Source: Strigomonas culicis (taxonomy: Eukaryota > Euglenozoa > Kinetoplastea > Trypanosomatida > Trypanosomatidae). Taken from it: a stretch of DNA of 64,000 nucleotides. This document shows, in pieces, positions 1-9,124 of this stretch. Position 1 is the first letter of the stretch; every line of letters starts with the position of its first letter. The stretch is from NCBI GenBank assembly GCA_000482145.1, contig AUXH01000018.1, forward strand, positions 1-64,000. Reading direction: 5' to 3'. Made by a program: the position numbers and the translations under genes. Under the pieces are notes generated by a model. The model worked only from the letters and a program-made list of their open reading frames with translations. It made no database searches and was not told where the DNA came from.

Positions 1-27
<27 letters not shown>
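1..27. repeat. (AT)n microsatellite
   Basis: Uninterrupted AT dinucleotides at the window edge; the repeat probably continues outside. It lies in the spacer downstream of the reticulon-like gene. Confidence 0.95.
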
Positions 28-31
<4 letters not shown>

Positions 32-239
32 TGTACGTACTGTATGTATTTTTAATAATATTCTTTTTTAAATATAAAAAATTTATAAAAGAGAGAAAAA
101 CAAAAAGAGAGAGATGGAAAAAAAAAACAAGATGAAAAAACAAGGTGTGATAGAATACCCTCATTTCGTCGCACACACTGTCTTTTTCATACCGAAATAA
201 ACGATGTATAATGGAATTGGACCGCTGGTTCATAACACT

Positions 240-830
240 CTACAAGTTCTTCCTCTCGTACGCTGCCTCCGCCTTCTCGGCGGCGGTCTTGCCCTTGGCG
301 GACAGCACGGCAAGGTACTTGTCGGCCAGCTGCTTCACCTGCGCAAGCAGGTCGTCAATTTCGTTCTTCTTCAGCTTGTACACAAGAGGGGCCGTGAAGG
401 TGACAATGAGCACGAGCAGCGCGAGAACCGCATCGCTGACGTAGTTGCCCACGAAGGCCACCGTGAAGGAGCCACCCACTACCTTCAGCGAGAGCATGGT
501 GTCCTTCCAGGTCACGATGTTGATGAGCTGCTCCACGGCATGCAGGACGCAAGGGCGCACACTGTCGTACACACGATCCACGTGCGCGGAGACGTCGGTG
601 GCGGAGATCTGGAGGGTCTTGGTGAAGGTCAGCGCGGCGCCGACGATCAGACTGAGCGTTGCCAGTCGGGCCACCATTGTAGTTACCGTGTACTCAAACA
701 CGACGAAGACAAGCCAGAAGGTGAAGAGGGAACCTGCATAGATGCCGGAAACGATGGGCTTGTTCCAGCGGAGCACCTCGCACGGCTTCGTGGTTTCAAG
801 GTCACGGAGGATAGTCTTTACAGAATCCAT
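240..830 (-). CDS. Reticulon-domain ER membrane protein
   Basis: The 196-residue protein has two long hydrophobic hairpins (about residues 25-65 and 120-155) separated by a hydrophilic loop. It starts with a short basic/acidic N-terminus and ends in a lysine-rich helical tail. This W-shaped hairpin layout, with the start 'LRWNKPIVSGIYAGS', is the reticulon homology domain, which bends ER tubules. Trypanosomatid members have been annotated as 22-kDa 'paple22' proteins. A splice acceptor at 935-936 leaves a 104-nt 5' UTR with this ATG as a sensible start. No luminal signal peptide is visible. Family call is firm; localisation is inferred from the family. Confidence 0.85.
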   Translation of the reverse strand: MDSVKTILRDLETTKPCEVLRWNKPIVSGIYAGSLFTFWLVFVVFEYTVTTMVARLATLSLIVGAALTFTKTLQISATDVSAHVDRVYDSVRPCVLHAVEQLINIVTWKDTMLSLKVVGGSFTVAFVGNYVSDAVLALLVLIVTFTAPLVYKLKKNEIDDLLAQVKQLADKYLAVLSAKGKTAAEKAEAAYERKNL

Positions 831-1207
831 TTGTAAAAGTGGTGGTACTTTAATTGTGGTAAGGGAGGGGGTACGAAAAAAAGGGACGAGCCTTTTTTGT
901 AGAATAATCGTGTGGTTAATAGAGAATCGTAAATCTACAAAAAATAAAAGAAAGAGAGAGAGAGAGAGAGAGGAGGGATAACGAGAGCAACAGATGAATC
1001 AGCAAGAACAAGATGAGCAGTGGTAGTATGGAAAACAACGAACAAAAAAAAAAAAGAGCACTATTGCCACGGTGAATAACGTAAAGATGTAAAAAAAAAG
1101 AAGATTATCAAGGTGCTATGAAGAGACATAAACGCACAATAAATATTTGACAGGAATTCAATGAAGAGTAACAACACCAAAAGACCACGGTCCGCAGCGG
1201 TGGTTGC
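831..1207 (-). promoter_or_regulatory. Spacer with trans-splice acceptor for the reticulon gene
   Basis: On the sense (minus) strand a pure CT tract, seen as (AG)n at 953-972 on plus and extending over 937-985, runs into the first AG at 936-935. This is a textbook spliced-leader acceptor. The rest of the spacer is A-rich and holds no ORF that I can support. Confidence 0.65.
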
Positions 1208-2509
1208 TCAGCTCGTTGAGAAGTAAGGCAGCATGGCGCCACCGCGCTTCAAGAAGGTGTCGATGCACTCACTCGGCTGCACGTCACGGTAGTGATCCCA
1301 GCGTGTGTGGAACGCCTCGCGGTCCAGCTCCTTGAGCCCGTACAGCGCGCGGAACTGCTCCATGTAGCTGATGAAGATGCCCCAATACCACAAGTTGTAC
1401 CCGCAACGCTGCAGCGCTTCTCCGATGAGCTTCGTCAGCACCGCGCCAAGGGTGGCTGCGGTGCGGTTCATCGTGTACATGGTGAAGTCATGGTACACGC
1501 AGCCGAGCGCGAAACCGCAACAACCCGCCACGACCGTCCCCGATGTACGCTCGACCATCTCGATGACCAGCACTCTCACTGTGTTCGTCCCAGCCGGGGC
1601 GTCCGGCACCCTCCCCGCGAGTCCCTGCACGTGGGAGAGCGCGGTAATATAATCATCTAAGAGCCACGTAGAGCCGTGCCGCTCCACGTGGTAGGCTGCC
1701 GCGCGCTGCAGCGACGTCTGGATCGCCTCCGGCGTGTCGCGCACGACACACGCATACGCGCTGCTGGCGAGGAGGCGCTTCACCTTCCTGCTGCGCCGCC
1801 ACGGGTAGGCGCAGCACGGGGGCGGGTGCTCGTCGCTGAGCGCCACGCCCTCCGGCCGATGCAAGCGGCGGTCCTGTAGGTCGATCACGCAGCACTGCGG
1901 CGGGTTCGGCAAGTGCAGCAGCCACAGCACTTGGCGGGCGTTGATGGGCACGTCCTCCGGGAGGACAAAGAGGCCCTGGTAAAAGAGCAGCGGCAAGAGC
2001 GACGTGACGGAGGGCAAGCGCAATGGGTCCGGTGCAATCGTGTACATGAATGCATGCGTGCCCTGATGCAGCGGGCAGTCCACAAAGTCCGGTCGCCGGA
2101 GCAGCTGCGCATCGGAGAGTGTCCGTGCACAGGTCGCCGTGCTAAACAGGGCTTTATAGAGCCCATGCAACTCTTCGGTGGGGACGCTTACAAGCGGTTC
2201 TTGGTGGTCGCCTGCGTCATCGCCTGTCGTGTGCACGAACTGCAGCACGTAGCTCGTCGATGGCGTCAGCGCCCAAAACGTGCAAATCCAGAACGTCTCC
2301 TTTTCTGGGAACTTCCGCTTCCAAGGCGCTATTGCATCGACCACCGCCGCGCCGTATCGTGCCACGTGGCGATATGGTAGTTCATGGGAGGTCACCGTCT
2401 CCTGCAGTGTGTGGTTGCCATCATTGGCAAACAGCGAGGCCCGCAATGGCTCACAGCTAATACAATCGATATGTGTGGCGCCGCAGACCACTTTGCATAC
2501 GTCCGACAT
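1208..2509 (-). CDS. Leucyl/phenylalanyl-tRNA-protein transferase (Aat)-fold protein, atypical active site
   Basis: This 433-residue protein matches bacterial Aat colinearly over about residues 168-405. LLPLLFYQGLF (171-181) matches the Aat N-terminal LLxAYxxGIF block. RQVLWLLHLPNPP (192-204) matches ILWWSPDPR, STWLLDDYITAL (280-291) matches TWITxxVxxAY, and the GNAT core GCCGFALGCVYHDFTMYTM (329-347) matches GMYGVAxGxxFxxESMFS. Aat transfers Leu or Phe from tRNA to N-terminal Arg/Lys (bacterial N-degron pathway). By my alignment the E. coli catalytic positions Glu156, Asp186 and Gln188 are Phe342, Tyr375 and Gly377 here, so activity is doubtful. An extra ~165-residue N-terminal part is trypanosomatid-specific or unrecognised. 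The acceptor AG at 2524-2523 gives a 13-nt leader and fixes the start. No clear mitochondrial presequence. Confidence 0.7.
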   Translation of the reverse strand: MSDVCKVVCGATHIDCISCEPLRASLFANDGNHTLQETVTSHELPYRHVARYGAAVVDAIAPWKRKFPEKETFWICTFWALTPSTSYVLQFVHTTGDDAGDHQEPLVSVPTEELHGLYKALFSTATCARTLSDAQLLRRPDFVDCPLHQGTHAFMYTIAPDPLRLPSVTSLLPLLFYQGLFVLPEDVPINARQVLWLLHLPNPPQCCVIDLQDRRLHRPEGVALSDEHPPPCCAYPWRRSRKVKRLLASSAYACVVRDTPEAIQTSLQRAAAYHVERHGSTWLLDDYITALSHVQGLAGRVPDAPAGTNTVRVLVIEMVERTSGTVVAGCCGFALGCVYHDFTMYTMNRTAATLGAVLTKLIGEALQRCGYNLWYWGIFISYMEQFRALYGLKELDREAFHTRWDHYRDVQPSECIDTFLKRGGAMLPYFSTS

Positions 2510-3355
2510 AATAAAAAAAATACTACGAAAGGCAAATGAGAACAGAGGAGCGAAGGTGAATTATACAACCATGTTCGTGTGAGCCCGTGAAGAGTTAGTA
2601 TGTGAAAAGGGTGAGACAAATAAGCCAGTAAAAGGGGGAACACAGACACAAGCAAAACATCGAATGAAAACAGAACGAGTTGGAGCTCAATTATTTCCTT
2701 TTACTTTTTCCTGTTTCACGTATAGAGTGGATTCAGCGCGTAAATGTATCTCCATATATGCCAGGATCACAAAACACACATGCACAAATCCTGCATTGCA
2801 TATATCACCAACATACTTCTGAAATGATAGAAAGAGAACAAGAAAAACAAACGAAGAGTGTAAAAAGAGAAATAATAATAGTAAAAGAAACTGAACGAAC
2901 AGATCTCTTTCGTAACGATATCATGAAATATTTTTATGTGTTGATGTACTCGGTACTTGGCAATGCATTTCTTGCGCTTGCTTCACTTTTACATGCACTC
3001 ATCCAGAGGGAAAAAAAAAGAACCGGGAAGATGTGAAAAAAAAAAACCACATAATCTCTCTACTTACGAGAAAGAAAAATGTGGAATGAAGATAACGGAC
3101 ACGAAAAAGTGTCTTCTTATATATATATATATATATATAAACATAGGCGATAACTGCTAAATGCGGAGGGAGGCAAATAATGAGAACTGAACTTTTGATG
3201 TTCGCATTATTCGACTTCTCCTAAACGATACAATAGTAACCTCGAATGCTTATATATATGGAGACGTAGATGGAGCGGTTCCTATTAGTTCGTTCTATAT
3301 TTTTGTGTCACCGCACACACATGGGTGCCTTCTGCATGGACGTCTAGCGGAACGG
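2510..3355. other. 845-bp spacer, no gene seen
   Basis: A+T-rich. It holds the 13-nt leader and acceptor of the Aat-fold gene near 2523, a purine-rich stretch (plus) at 2820-2900 and 2995-3050, and an (AT)n run at 3119-3139. Reading frames here are short and A+T-biased, so I support none. Confidence 0.6.
3119..3139. repeat. (AT)n microsatellite
   Basis: Perfect AT dinucleotide run in the spacer downstream of the formate-THF ligase gene. Confidence 0.95.
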
Positions 3356-5224
3356 CTAGGACAGACCCGTGATCTTGCCCGTGTGCACGTCGATGTCGAT
3401 GCCGTAGAAGCAGGGCCGCGTCGGGAGACCGGGCATGGTGGAGATGTCACCCAGCAGCGGAAAGATGAAGCGCGCCCCGCCGTTCACGCGGACATCGCGG
3501 ATCGGCACGATAAAGTCGCTCGGTGCGCCGCGGAGCTCGGGATTGTGCGAAAAGCTGTACTGCGTCTTCGCCATGCAGATAGGGAACGAGCCGTAGCCCT
3601 GCGCCTCAAACGCGCTCAGCTTTTCCTCGGTGCCGTTCAGAAACTCGACCCCCTTCGCGCCGTACAGCTCCGTGCAGATGGTGGTGATCTTGGCCTTGAG
3701 CGACGCATCGTCCTGGTAGAGGAACTGGAAGTGGGGCTCCACCGTCTCGGTGGCCTTCACGAGCGCCTGGGCGAGCTCCAGCGCGCCCTCGCCGCCCTTG
3801 CCCCAGTGGTTCGTCACGACGACGTCGAAGGCGCCGCCCTCCTGGATGGCGAGCTGCCGCACCAGCGCCAGTTCGGCCGCCGTGTCGGACGAAAACTGGT
3901 TGAGCGCGACGACGACCGGCACGCCGAACTTGCGCACGTTCGAGATGTGCCGCAGCAGATTCGCTGTCCCGGCGCGGAGGGCCTCCAGGTTCTCCACGGA
4001 CGCGTCCTTCGTCTCCACGCCGCCGTGGTACTTGAGCGCGCGCACGGTCGCGACGAGCACGGCCGCGTCCGGCCGCAGCCCGCTGGCGCGGCACTTGATG
4101 TTGAAGAACTTCTCGCAGCCCATGTCGGCGCCGAAGCCGGCCTCCGTCAGCACGAAGCCGTCCTTGCCGGCGAGCTTGAGCGCGACGCGGTCCTGCACGA
4201 TGCTGCTGTTGCCGTGCGCGATGTTGCCGAAGGGGCCCGCGTGCACCATCACCGGCGTGCCCTCCAGCGTCTGCATGAGCGTCGGCTCGATCGTGTCCTT
4301 CATGAGCACGGTCATGGCGCCCGCGCAGCCAATGTCCTCCGCAGTCACCGGCTCGCCACTGCGGCTGTGCGCCACCACGATGGCGCCCAGCCGCTCGCGC
4401 ATGTCGTTGAGGTCGTTCGCGAGGGCCAGGATCGCCATCACCTCGGAGGCCACCGAGATCTCAAAGCCCGTCTTGCGCGTGATACCCTTCTCGGCCTTTC
4501 CCTGGCCAATGGTGATCTCGCGCAGCATGCGGTCGTTCACGTCCATGACGCGCCGCCACGAAATCGTGTCGGGGTCAATGTCCAGCCGCGCGAACCGCAC
4601 GCGCTCCTCCGGTGTCAGATCAGACGGGTTCTCCTTGTGGATCCCGAGCTTCTGCAGACGCTTCTTCATGATGGGCGTGAAGTTCCTCAGCTCGGCCGTC
4701 AGGCGCTTGTAGAGCGCCTCGTCCGTCTGCGTCTGCTCGTGGAAGATGCGGGTGTCGATCGCCGCCGCGAGCAGGTTGTTCGCAGCGGTGATCGCATGGA
4801 TGTCCCCCGTCCCGTGGAGGTTGAAGTCCTCCATCGGGATGACCTGGCTGTACCCGCCGCCGGCGGCGCCGCCCTTGATGCCGAACGTGGGGCCCTGGGA
4901 GGGCTGCCGGATGCACGCGAAGCTGGGGCGGTGCAGGTGCGCGCCGAGGGCCTGGGCGAGCCCAATCGTGGTCGTGCTCTTGCCCTCGCCCAGCGGCGTC
5001 GGGCTCATGCCGGCCACGACCACGTACTTGCCGTTGGGGCCCTCGCCCAGGCGGTCGACAATCTTGAGACTGACCTTGGCGCGCGTCGTGCCGTAGGTAC
5101 TGAGCTCGGAGGAGAGGATGCCGCAAGCCTCTGCGATAGAGGCGATGGGCTGCGGGTCCACGCTCTGAGCGATTTCCAAGTCGGATGGCACGGGCACTTG
5201 GCACCGGAGGGGGCGAGCGGTCAT
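3356..5224 (-). CDS. FTL: Formate-tetrahydrofolate ligase
   Basis: A 622-residue monofunctional enzyme that makes 10-formyl-THF from formate, THF and ATP, feeding purine synthesis and formyl-Met-tRNA formation. The family P-loop TPLGEGKST is at 76-84. The hallmark block [20 protein letters not shown] lies at 106-125, followed by [18 protein letters not shown]. The C-terminus keeps [13 protein letters not shown] and a terminal G-D/S-like end. Length is slightly above the ~557 of bacterial enzymes, mostly at the N-terminus; there is no DHCH domain. The acceptor at 5279-5278 gives a 53-nt leader to this ATG. The N-terminus is not a strong presequence, so cytosol is likely. T. brucei is reported to lack this enzyme, so presence is lineage-informative (recollection). 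Confidence 0.96.
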   Translation of the reverse strand: MTARPLRCQVPVPSDLEIAQSVDPQPIASIAEACGILSSELSTYGTTRAKVSLKIVDRLGEGPNGKYVVVAGMSPTPLGEGKSTTTIGLAQALGAHLHRPSFACIRQPSQGPTFGIKGGAAGGGYSQVIPMEDFNLHGTGDIHAITAANNLLAAAIDTRIFHEQTQTDEALYKRLTAELRNFTPIMKKRLQKLGIHKENPSDLTPEERVRFARLDIDPDTISWRRVMDVNDRMLREITIGQGKAEKGITRKTGFEISVASEVMAILALANDLNDMRERLGAIVVAHSRSGEPVTAEDIGCAGAMTVLMKDTIEPTLMQTLEGTPVMVHAGPFGNIAHGNSSIVQDRVALKLAGKDGFVLTEAGFGADMGCEKFFNIKCRASGLRPDAAVLVATVRALKYHGGVETKDASVENLEALRAGTANLLRHISNVRKFGVPVVVALNQFSSDTAAELALVRQLAIQEGGAFDVVVTNHWGKGGEGALELAQALVKATETVEPHFQFLYQDDASLKAKITTICTELYGAKGVEFLNGTEEKLSAFEAQGYGSFPICMAKTQYSFSHNPELRGAPSDFIVPIRDVRVNGGARFIFPLLGDISTMPGLPTRPCFYGIDIDVHTGKITGLS

Positions 5225-5656
5225 ACTGGAAGAGAGTTTGCGGGAGAGGCAAATCGTTGAAACCTTGCACTAAAATACTAAACAAAAATGAAGAAAACGA
5301 CAAGAAAAAAAGGGAGAGATAAGGAAAATTAAAAAGAAATAAGAAATCACGAAGCCATACAGAAAAGTACAATTCTATACCCATTGCCCCTCTCGCTTTG
5401 TACAGCTGTGCACACAAGCGAACAAGGGCATTCAACAATAAATGACTATGGTCTATCCGTCTAGAATGACGGGACGACGTTTTTTTTTTGTTTCCTTTTA
5501 TTATTATTTTTTTTTGTCTCTGCTGTTTGTGTGTATTGTGCATACATTACTTTTTTTTCTTTTTTTTTTAGTTATGTTTTTTTTTCTTTGTCAAAACAAA
5601 GAGAAAACAGCAAGCCGAAAAAGAAGAACGGAGAGAGGCTGTATGTGTATATGTAA
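5225..5656. other. Spacer with FTL leader; T-rich distal half
   Basis: The sense-strand pyrimidine tract at 5281-5330 precedes the first AG (5279-5278). Plus positions 5478-5590 are T-rich, that is, A-rich on the transcribed sense strand, which suits a 3' UTR/polyadenylation zone of the RRM gene. No ORF is supported. Confidence 0.55.
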
Positions 5657-6271
5657 TTATCGGCCTCGTCCGCGGCCACGTCCACGACCGCGACCGTACG
5701 GCGCAAACCCCATTGCGTCTCCACCCATCATTGTGGCCATCATGGTAGCCATGGCAGCCATCTGCATCGGGTTGCCGCGGCCCCGGCCCCCGGGGTACAT
5801 GCCCGGAGCGCCGCCGCGCCCACCGCGCTGAAACGCGGGGACGTTATCGCGCTTCGGCGCCACCTTCAGCGGCGCGCCCTGCAGCGTCTGGCCGTCCTTC
5901 AGCACCGCCGCCTGCGCCTGCTCCGGCGTATCGAACTCGATGTACGCCGTCCCTTTGGGTTGGCCTGAGTAGCGGTCCTTCAAAATGGTGATGCGGGATA
6001 TGGCCCCGCACGCAGCGAAGAAGATGCGGAGGTCGGCATCCGTCACGCGGGTGTCCAGACCGCCCACGAACACGGACGTGTTGGTCTTGCCGCCGGCAGA
6101 GGCGCTGCCCGTGCTCTTGCGCGTCCCCTCATCCTTCGCGACAGATTCATGCAGCTGCTTCAGGTGAAGGTCCTCCTTAAGAGAGTCTACTTGGTTTTTC
6201 AGCTCCTCTAGGTCGGCCTCCGTGTCGAAGTCCAAGTCGGTGTTGAACTCAACCTTGTTCTTGTCTGCCAT
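5657..6271 (-). CDS. Nuclear poly(A)-binding protein-like RRM protein (PABPN1/PABP2 type)
   Basis: 204 residues. Order: acidic N-terminus; short coiled coil (about 18-48); one RRM with RNP2 SVFVGG at 66-71 and RNP1 KGTAYIEF at 106-113; then an Arg/Gly-rich tail ending in tandem RG dipeptides (193-204), a likely arginine-methylation target. Acidic N-terminus, coiled coil, single RRM and RG tail is the PABPN1 architecture, so the expected role is binding nascent poly(A) tails in the nucleus. A methionine-rich patch (169-187) is unusual. A TA dinucleotide run sits 4 nt 5' of the ATG. Another single-RRM RG protein remains possible. Confidence 0.75.
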   Translation of the reverse strand: MADKNKVEFNTDLDFDTEADLEELKNQVDSLKEDLHLKQLHESVAKDEGTRKSTGSASAGGKTNTSVFVGGLDTRVTDADLRIFFAACGAISRITILKDRYSGQPKGTAYIEFDTPEQAQAAVLKDGQTLQGAPLKVAPKRDNVPAFQRGGRGGAPGMYPGGRGRGNPMQMAAMATMMATMMGGDAMGFAPYGRGRGRGRGRGR

Positions 6272-6836
6272 GTTCTATATATATATATATATCTTTTTTT
6301 TATTATTTATGTATGAAAAGAAAAACTGTTAGTCCGTTAAAATAATAATAAGCATGAAAAAAGGAGAGGAAAAATAGAGGGAGGGAGAGGGGATAATAAA
6401 GGGAAAAACAGAAGAACATAAAAAAGGGAAGAGGTTGTGTACAGTGAAAAGGGAGAGAAGAATGAAGTGAGAACAGACAATTATGATATTCGATTGACGT
6501 CACACAATAAGTTTGCAGGAAAAACTACGTTGTGAGGATAGTGAAAGTGACATCACTAGTACCCAACTCGCTAATGAACATGTTTTTTTTCTGTTTTTGT
6601 TTGTCTGTTTGTAGTTGAATCGAAATAGAAGATAGTGGTATAGATATGTATGAATAAGAAACAACTGAAAGCAAAACTCAGTACATCATGATACAGTAAC
6701 AAATAAGCCCATACGTATCAAATACACTATTCCTATCTACTAACGATAGGGATACATAAGAAAGCGTATACAGTAGCTAATTCAAGGCCCGGTAAGGTCT
6801 GGAGCACACCTGTCGCCAGGCCCCGAAACATCACAC
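6272..6836. other. Spacer: leader of RRM gene and 3' region of next gene
   Basis: Sense-strand CT-rich tracts correspond to plus 6357-6450, with a likely acceptor AG at 6327-6326. Plus 6786-6830 is a locally GC-rich 3' UTR segment with short GGCC/GGCCC repeats, just downstream of the next gene's stop. No ORF is supported. Confidence 0.5.
6276..6292. repeat. (TA)n run in the 5' UTR of the PABPN1-like gene
   Basis: An alternating TA tract ends four bases upstream of the initiator ATG (sense strand). A similar run sits just upstream of the RFC start, at 10178-10195. Confidence 0.9.
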
Positions 6837-8582
6837 TCACCACCATTTCTGATAGCGCTCTTCGATCTGCGCTAGCAGCATCTTATCCATACCCCGTCGC
6901 TCTGAGTACTGATCCTCCATCGGCCGCCCCACGTGCATCAGAGGAGGGCCCTGCGCCTTTGTGTGGCTCGCGAAGGGCGGGCGCGGCACCGTTCCCGAGC
7001 GGCTGGTCGTGCGAGGCGAAGCGCTGCTGTCTCGACCGCTGCGGGTCTGCGTCCTGGACGGGGAGGTGCTGCCGGGAAAGAGCTGGCGGTGGTGCGCCGC
7101 GTCTTCGCCCGCGTCGTGGTCGCGGTGGGGCACCGAGGAGGGCGTTGCCTTTGTGTCGCGCGACTGTGGCGACGACGACTGCTGACGGCGGCCCTTGCGC
7201 TGCGCCTCCGGCAGACTCGCGCCGCAGTGTGCGAGGGCCAGGTGCGCGGGGCCCTTCGCCGTGGCCGGCGCCGACCGCGCCGCGCCGCGCTGCGTCGAGC
7301 GCTGCTTCCTGCTGCTGCCGGCACCGCTCCGCGTGTGCGGCTCCTTCGACGGCGGCGGCAACGGAGCCGCGACGGCGGCCGCCGCGGCACTCTGCCGCAG
7401 GCGCTTCATTATTGCTGGGGACGTGGCCGTCACGTTCCCCGGAAAGCGCTCGGGGGGCACCTCCTCCGGGCCGATGGCGCCCTCTGCGTAGAGCTGCTGC
7501 TGGTAGTGGAGGACAAAGTCGTACTCGTACACGCGCAGCTGTCTAAGGAAAGATAACGAGGGGATTTCCCGCAGGTGCTTCACTGCCTTTACAATGTGTG
7601 CGCGCGCGCTCGCCACCGACGGCACCGGTGTCTGGGAGGGAAAGAGACGCTTATAGATCGTAATGAACTTCTCATCATCCGTATAGTTGGTGAACACCTC
7701 ATAACTGAAGAGGCGCTCTTTTATCGTCGGCCCGTAGAAGATGAAATCGGACAGGGTCAACGTCGCCTTCTGATCGCAATATTCGTCTAGGAAATCAAAG
7801 GCCTCGCACTTAGACGCGCCAGGGCTTGTGAACAGCACCAACGCCTCGTGTATATCTTCGGCGACAAGATTCTCTCTGTTGTGCGACAGCAGTAAGAAGA
7901 GATCCATTGCTCGCATGCAGTTCTCGTCATCGGTGTCTCCCGCGTCAAGGGCTGCTCCTGCCTCTGTAAAGTCGATAACCTCAAACAGGAGGCGGATAAA
8001 GCGCACCCTGGAGAGTATAGCGTGGCTGATGGGGTCGCCACCGGACGCAAGGAATGACGCGCTTTGCTGCTCAGACGTGTCTCCGGGCTGCTCCGTCTCG
8101 GCCCCCGATTCCATGCGCTTTCTGGAACCGGCTAAGCAGCGGTTTACTACGAGCTCCAAGGAATCGTGCAAGTGCGGATTCTTCGCGCGGGACGAGTCGC
8201 TGGTGAGCATCAGCTGCCTGGCCGGCGACGCGCCATTGGCCGATGGCTGCACGCGGCCCTTTGCGTGCGCGACCTCCAGCGGCGGGAGGCCCCGCGGCTC
8301 TGCGCCCGCTGACGGTGCAGCGCTGAACGTACCCTCGTTCATCGTCGGCACGTCGTAGCGCTTCACCTCTTTGTGTTCCGCGTGTATTCCGAGGTGGAAG
8401 TAATTGTCTACCGCTACAGTGTCCGCTACGTCGAGCGGCAAGCCTTCGTCGGGCATCGGACACTCGTTACGCGGAGAGGACACATGAGCACTTTCAGGTT
8501 CGTTCGCTGCCGGGACCGGATATCCGTCCTTGATGTGGCAGCCCTGATCAAGCTTATGCGAGTCGGCAGAGGAGGAGCTCAT
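6837..8582 (-). CDS. Conserved-type hypothetical protein, helical core, disordered tail
   Basis: I do not recognise this 581-residue protein. The first ~130 residues are low-complexity. Residues ~190-390 are a folded, acidic helical region with pairs resembling degenerate EF-hand helices (for example the stretch around LLFEVIDF, AMDLFLLLSH and ALVLFTSPG). The last ~180 residues are Arg/Ser/Ala-rich and probably disordered. The start is set by the acceptor AG at 8605-8604, immediately after a CT tract, leaving a 21-nt leader. The longer in-frame extension to 8807 lies upstream of that acceptor and is A+T-rich, so it is excluded. An EF-hand-derived fold is only a guess because no canonical calcium loop is present. 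Confidence 0.75.
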   Translation of the reverse strand: MSSSSADSHKLDQGCHIKDGYPVPAANEPESAHVSSPRNECPMPDEGLPLDVADTVAVDNYFHLGIHAEHKEVKRYDVPTMNEGTFSAAPSAGAEPRGLPPLEVAHAKGRVQPSANGASPARQLMLTSDSSRAKNPHLHDSLELVVNRCLAGSRKRMESGAETEQPGDTSEQQSASFLASGGDPISHAILSRVRFIRLLFEVIDFTEAGAALDAGDTDDENCMRAMDLFLLLSHNRENLVAEDIHEALVLFTSPGASKCEAFDFLDEYCDQKATLTLSDFIFYGPTIKERLFSYEVFTNYTDDEKFITIYKRLFPSQTPVPSVASARAHIVKAVKHLREIPSLSFLRQLRVYEYDFVLHYQQQLYAEGAIGPEEVPPERFPGNVTATSPAIMKRLRQSAAAAAVAAPLPPPSKEPHTRSGAGSSRKQRSTQRGAARSAPATAKGPAHLALAHCGASLPEAQRKGRRQQSSSPQSRDTKATPSSVPHRDHDAGEDAAHHRQLFPGSTSPSRTQTRSGRDSSASPRTTSRSGTVPRPPFASHTKAQGPPLMHVGRPMEDQYSERRGMDKMLLAQIEERYQKWW

Positions 8583-8925
8583 CAACTTGACTACTCTCAC
8601 TAACTGAATAAAGAAGAAGGAAAGGGGAAAGTGAGAAAAAAAAGGTAAGAAAAGCCTTCGTAAATGTACAAAGGAAACCTTCGACCAACGACCAATAAAG
8701 GTACGCAGTTTACGTTTAAGGCAGAGAACGACACACAGAGAAAGAAGACGACGGAAAAGGGAAAGGAATAAACTTGAAAAGGGAAGTGAACAAGTATCAT
8801 TTATCATTATGCAAGTCGAGCGAGCCGGAAAGAGTGTGTAATCATAAAAGCGATTATAATACTATCTGTATTCTTTTTATTGGCTCTGCGGTTAGCTATT
8901 ATCATTGTCGTGTCTTGTGCTCGTA

Positions 8926-8967
<42 letters not shown>

Positions 8968-9124
8968 CACGGTAAAAAGAAAAGCGTCTTTTCCATATTG
9001 TCAAAAGGAAGGGTGAGTTCCTCGTTGCCAAGACCATACTCCTTGACGGCTGTGTCATCTATGAGTGGACCACCACCCGGTTTGGGTGTATACACGGACG
9101 GACGATCCCATCGTCTGCTTCTAT
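8583..9124. other. Spacer with (CA)n microsatellite
   Basis: Contains the acceptor for the 581-residue gene at 8605-8604 and its tract at 8608-8660. The long CA repeat at 8927-8965 lies in the downstream (3' UTR) region of the RFC gene. No gene seen. Confidence 0.6.
8927..8965. repeat. (AC)n microsatellite
   Basis: About 19 uninterrupted AC units on plus, read as TG on the sense strand. It is about 160 bp downstream of the RFC stop codon and probably inside its 3' UTR. Confidence 0.97.

Noticed and set aside
3305..5260. 651-codon plus-strand frame opposite formate-THF ligase
   Set aside because: It mirrors a conserved minus-strand gene and has Arg/His/Leu-biased composition typical of antisense of GC-rich coding DNA; no domain.
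8583..8807. Extended N-terminus of the 581-aa gene
   Set aside because: Lies upstream of the splice acceptor at 8605-8604 and is A+T-rich CT-tract read-through.
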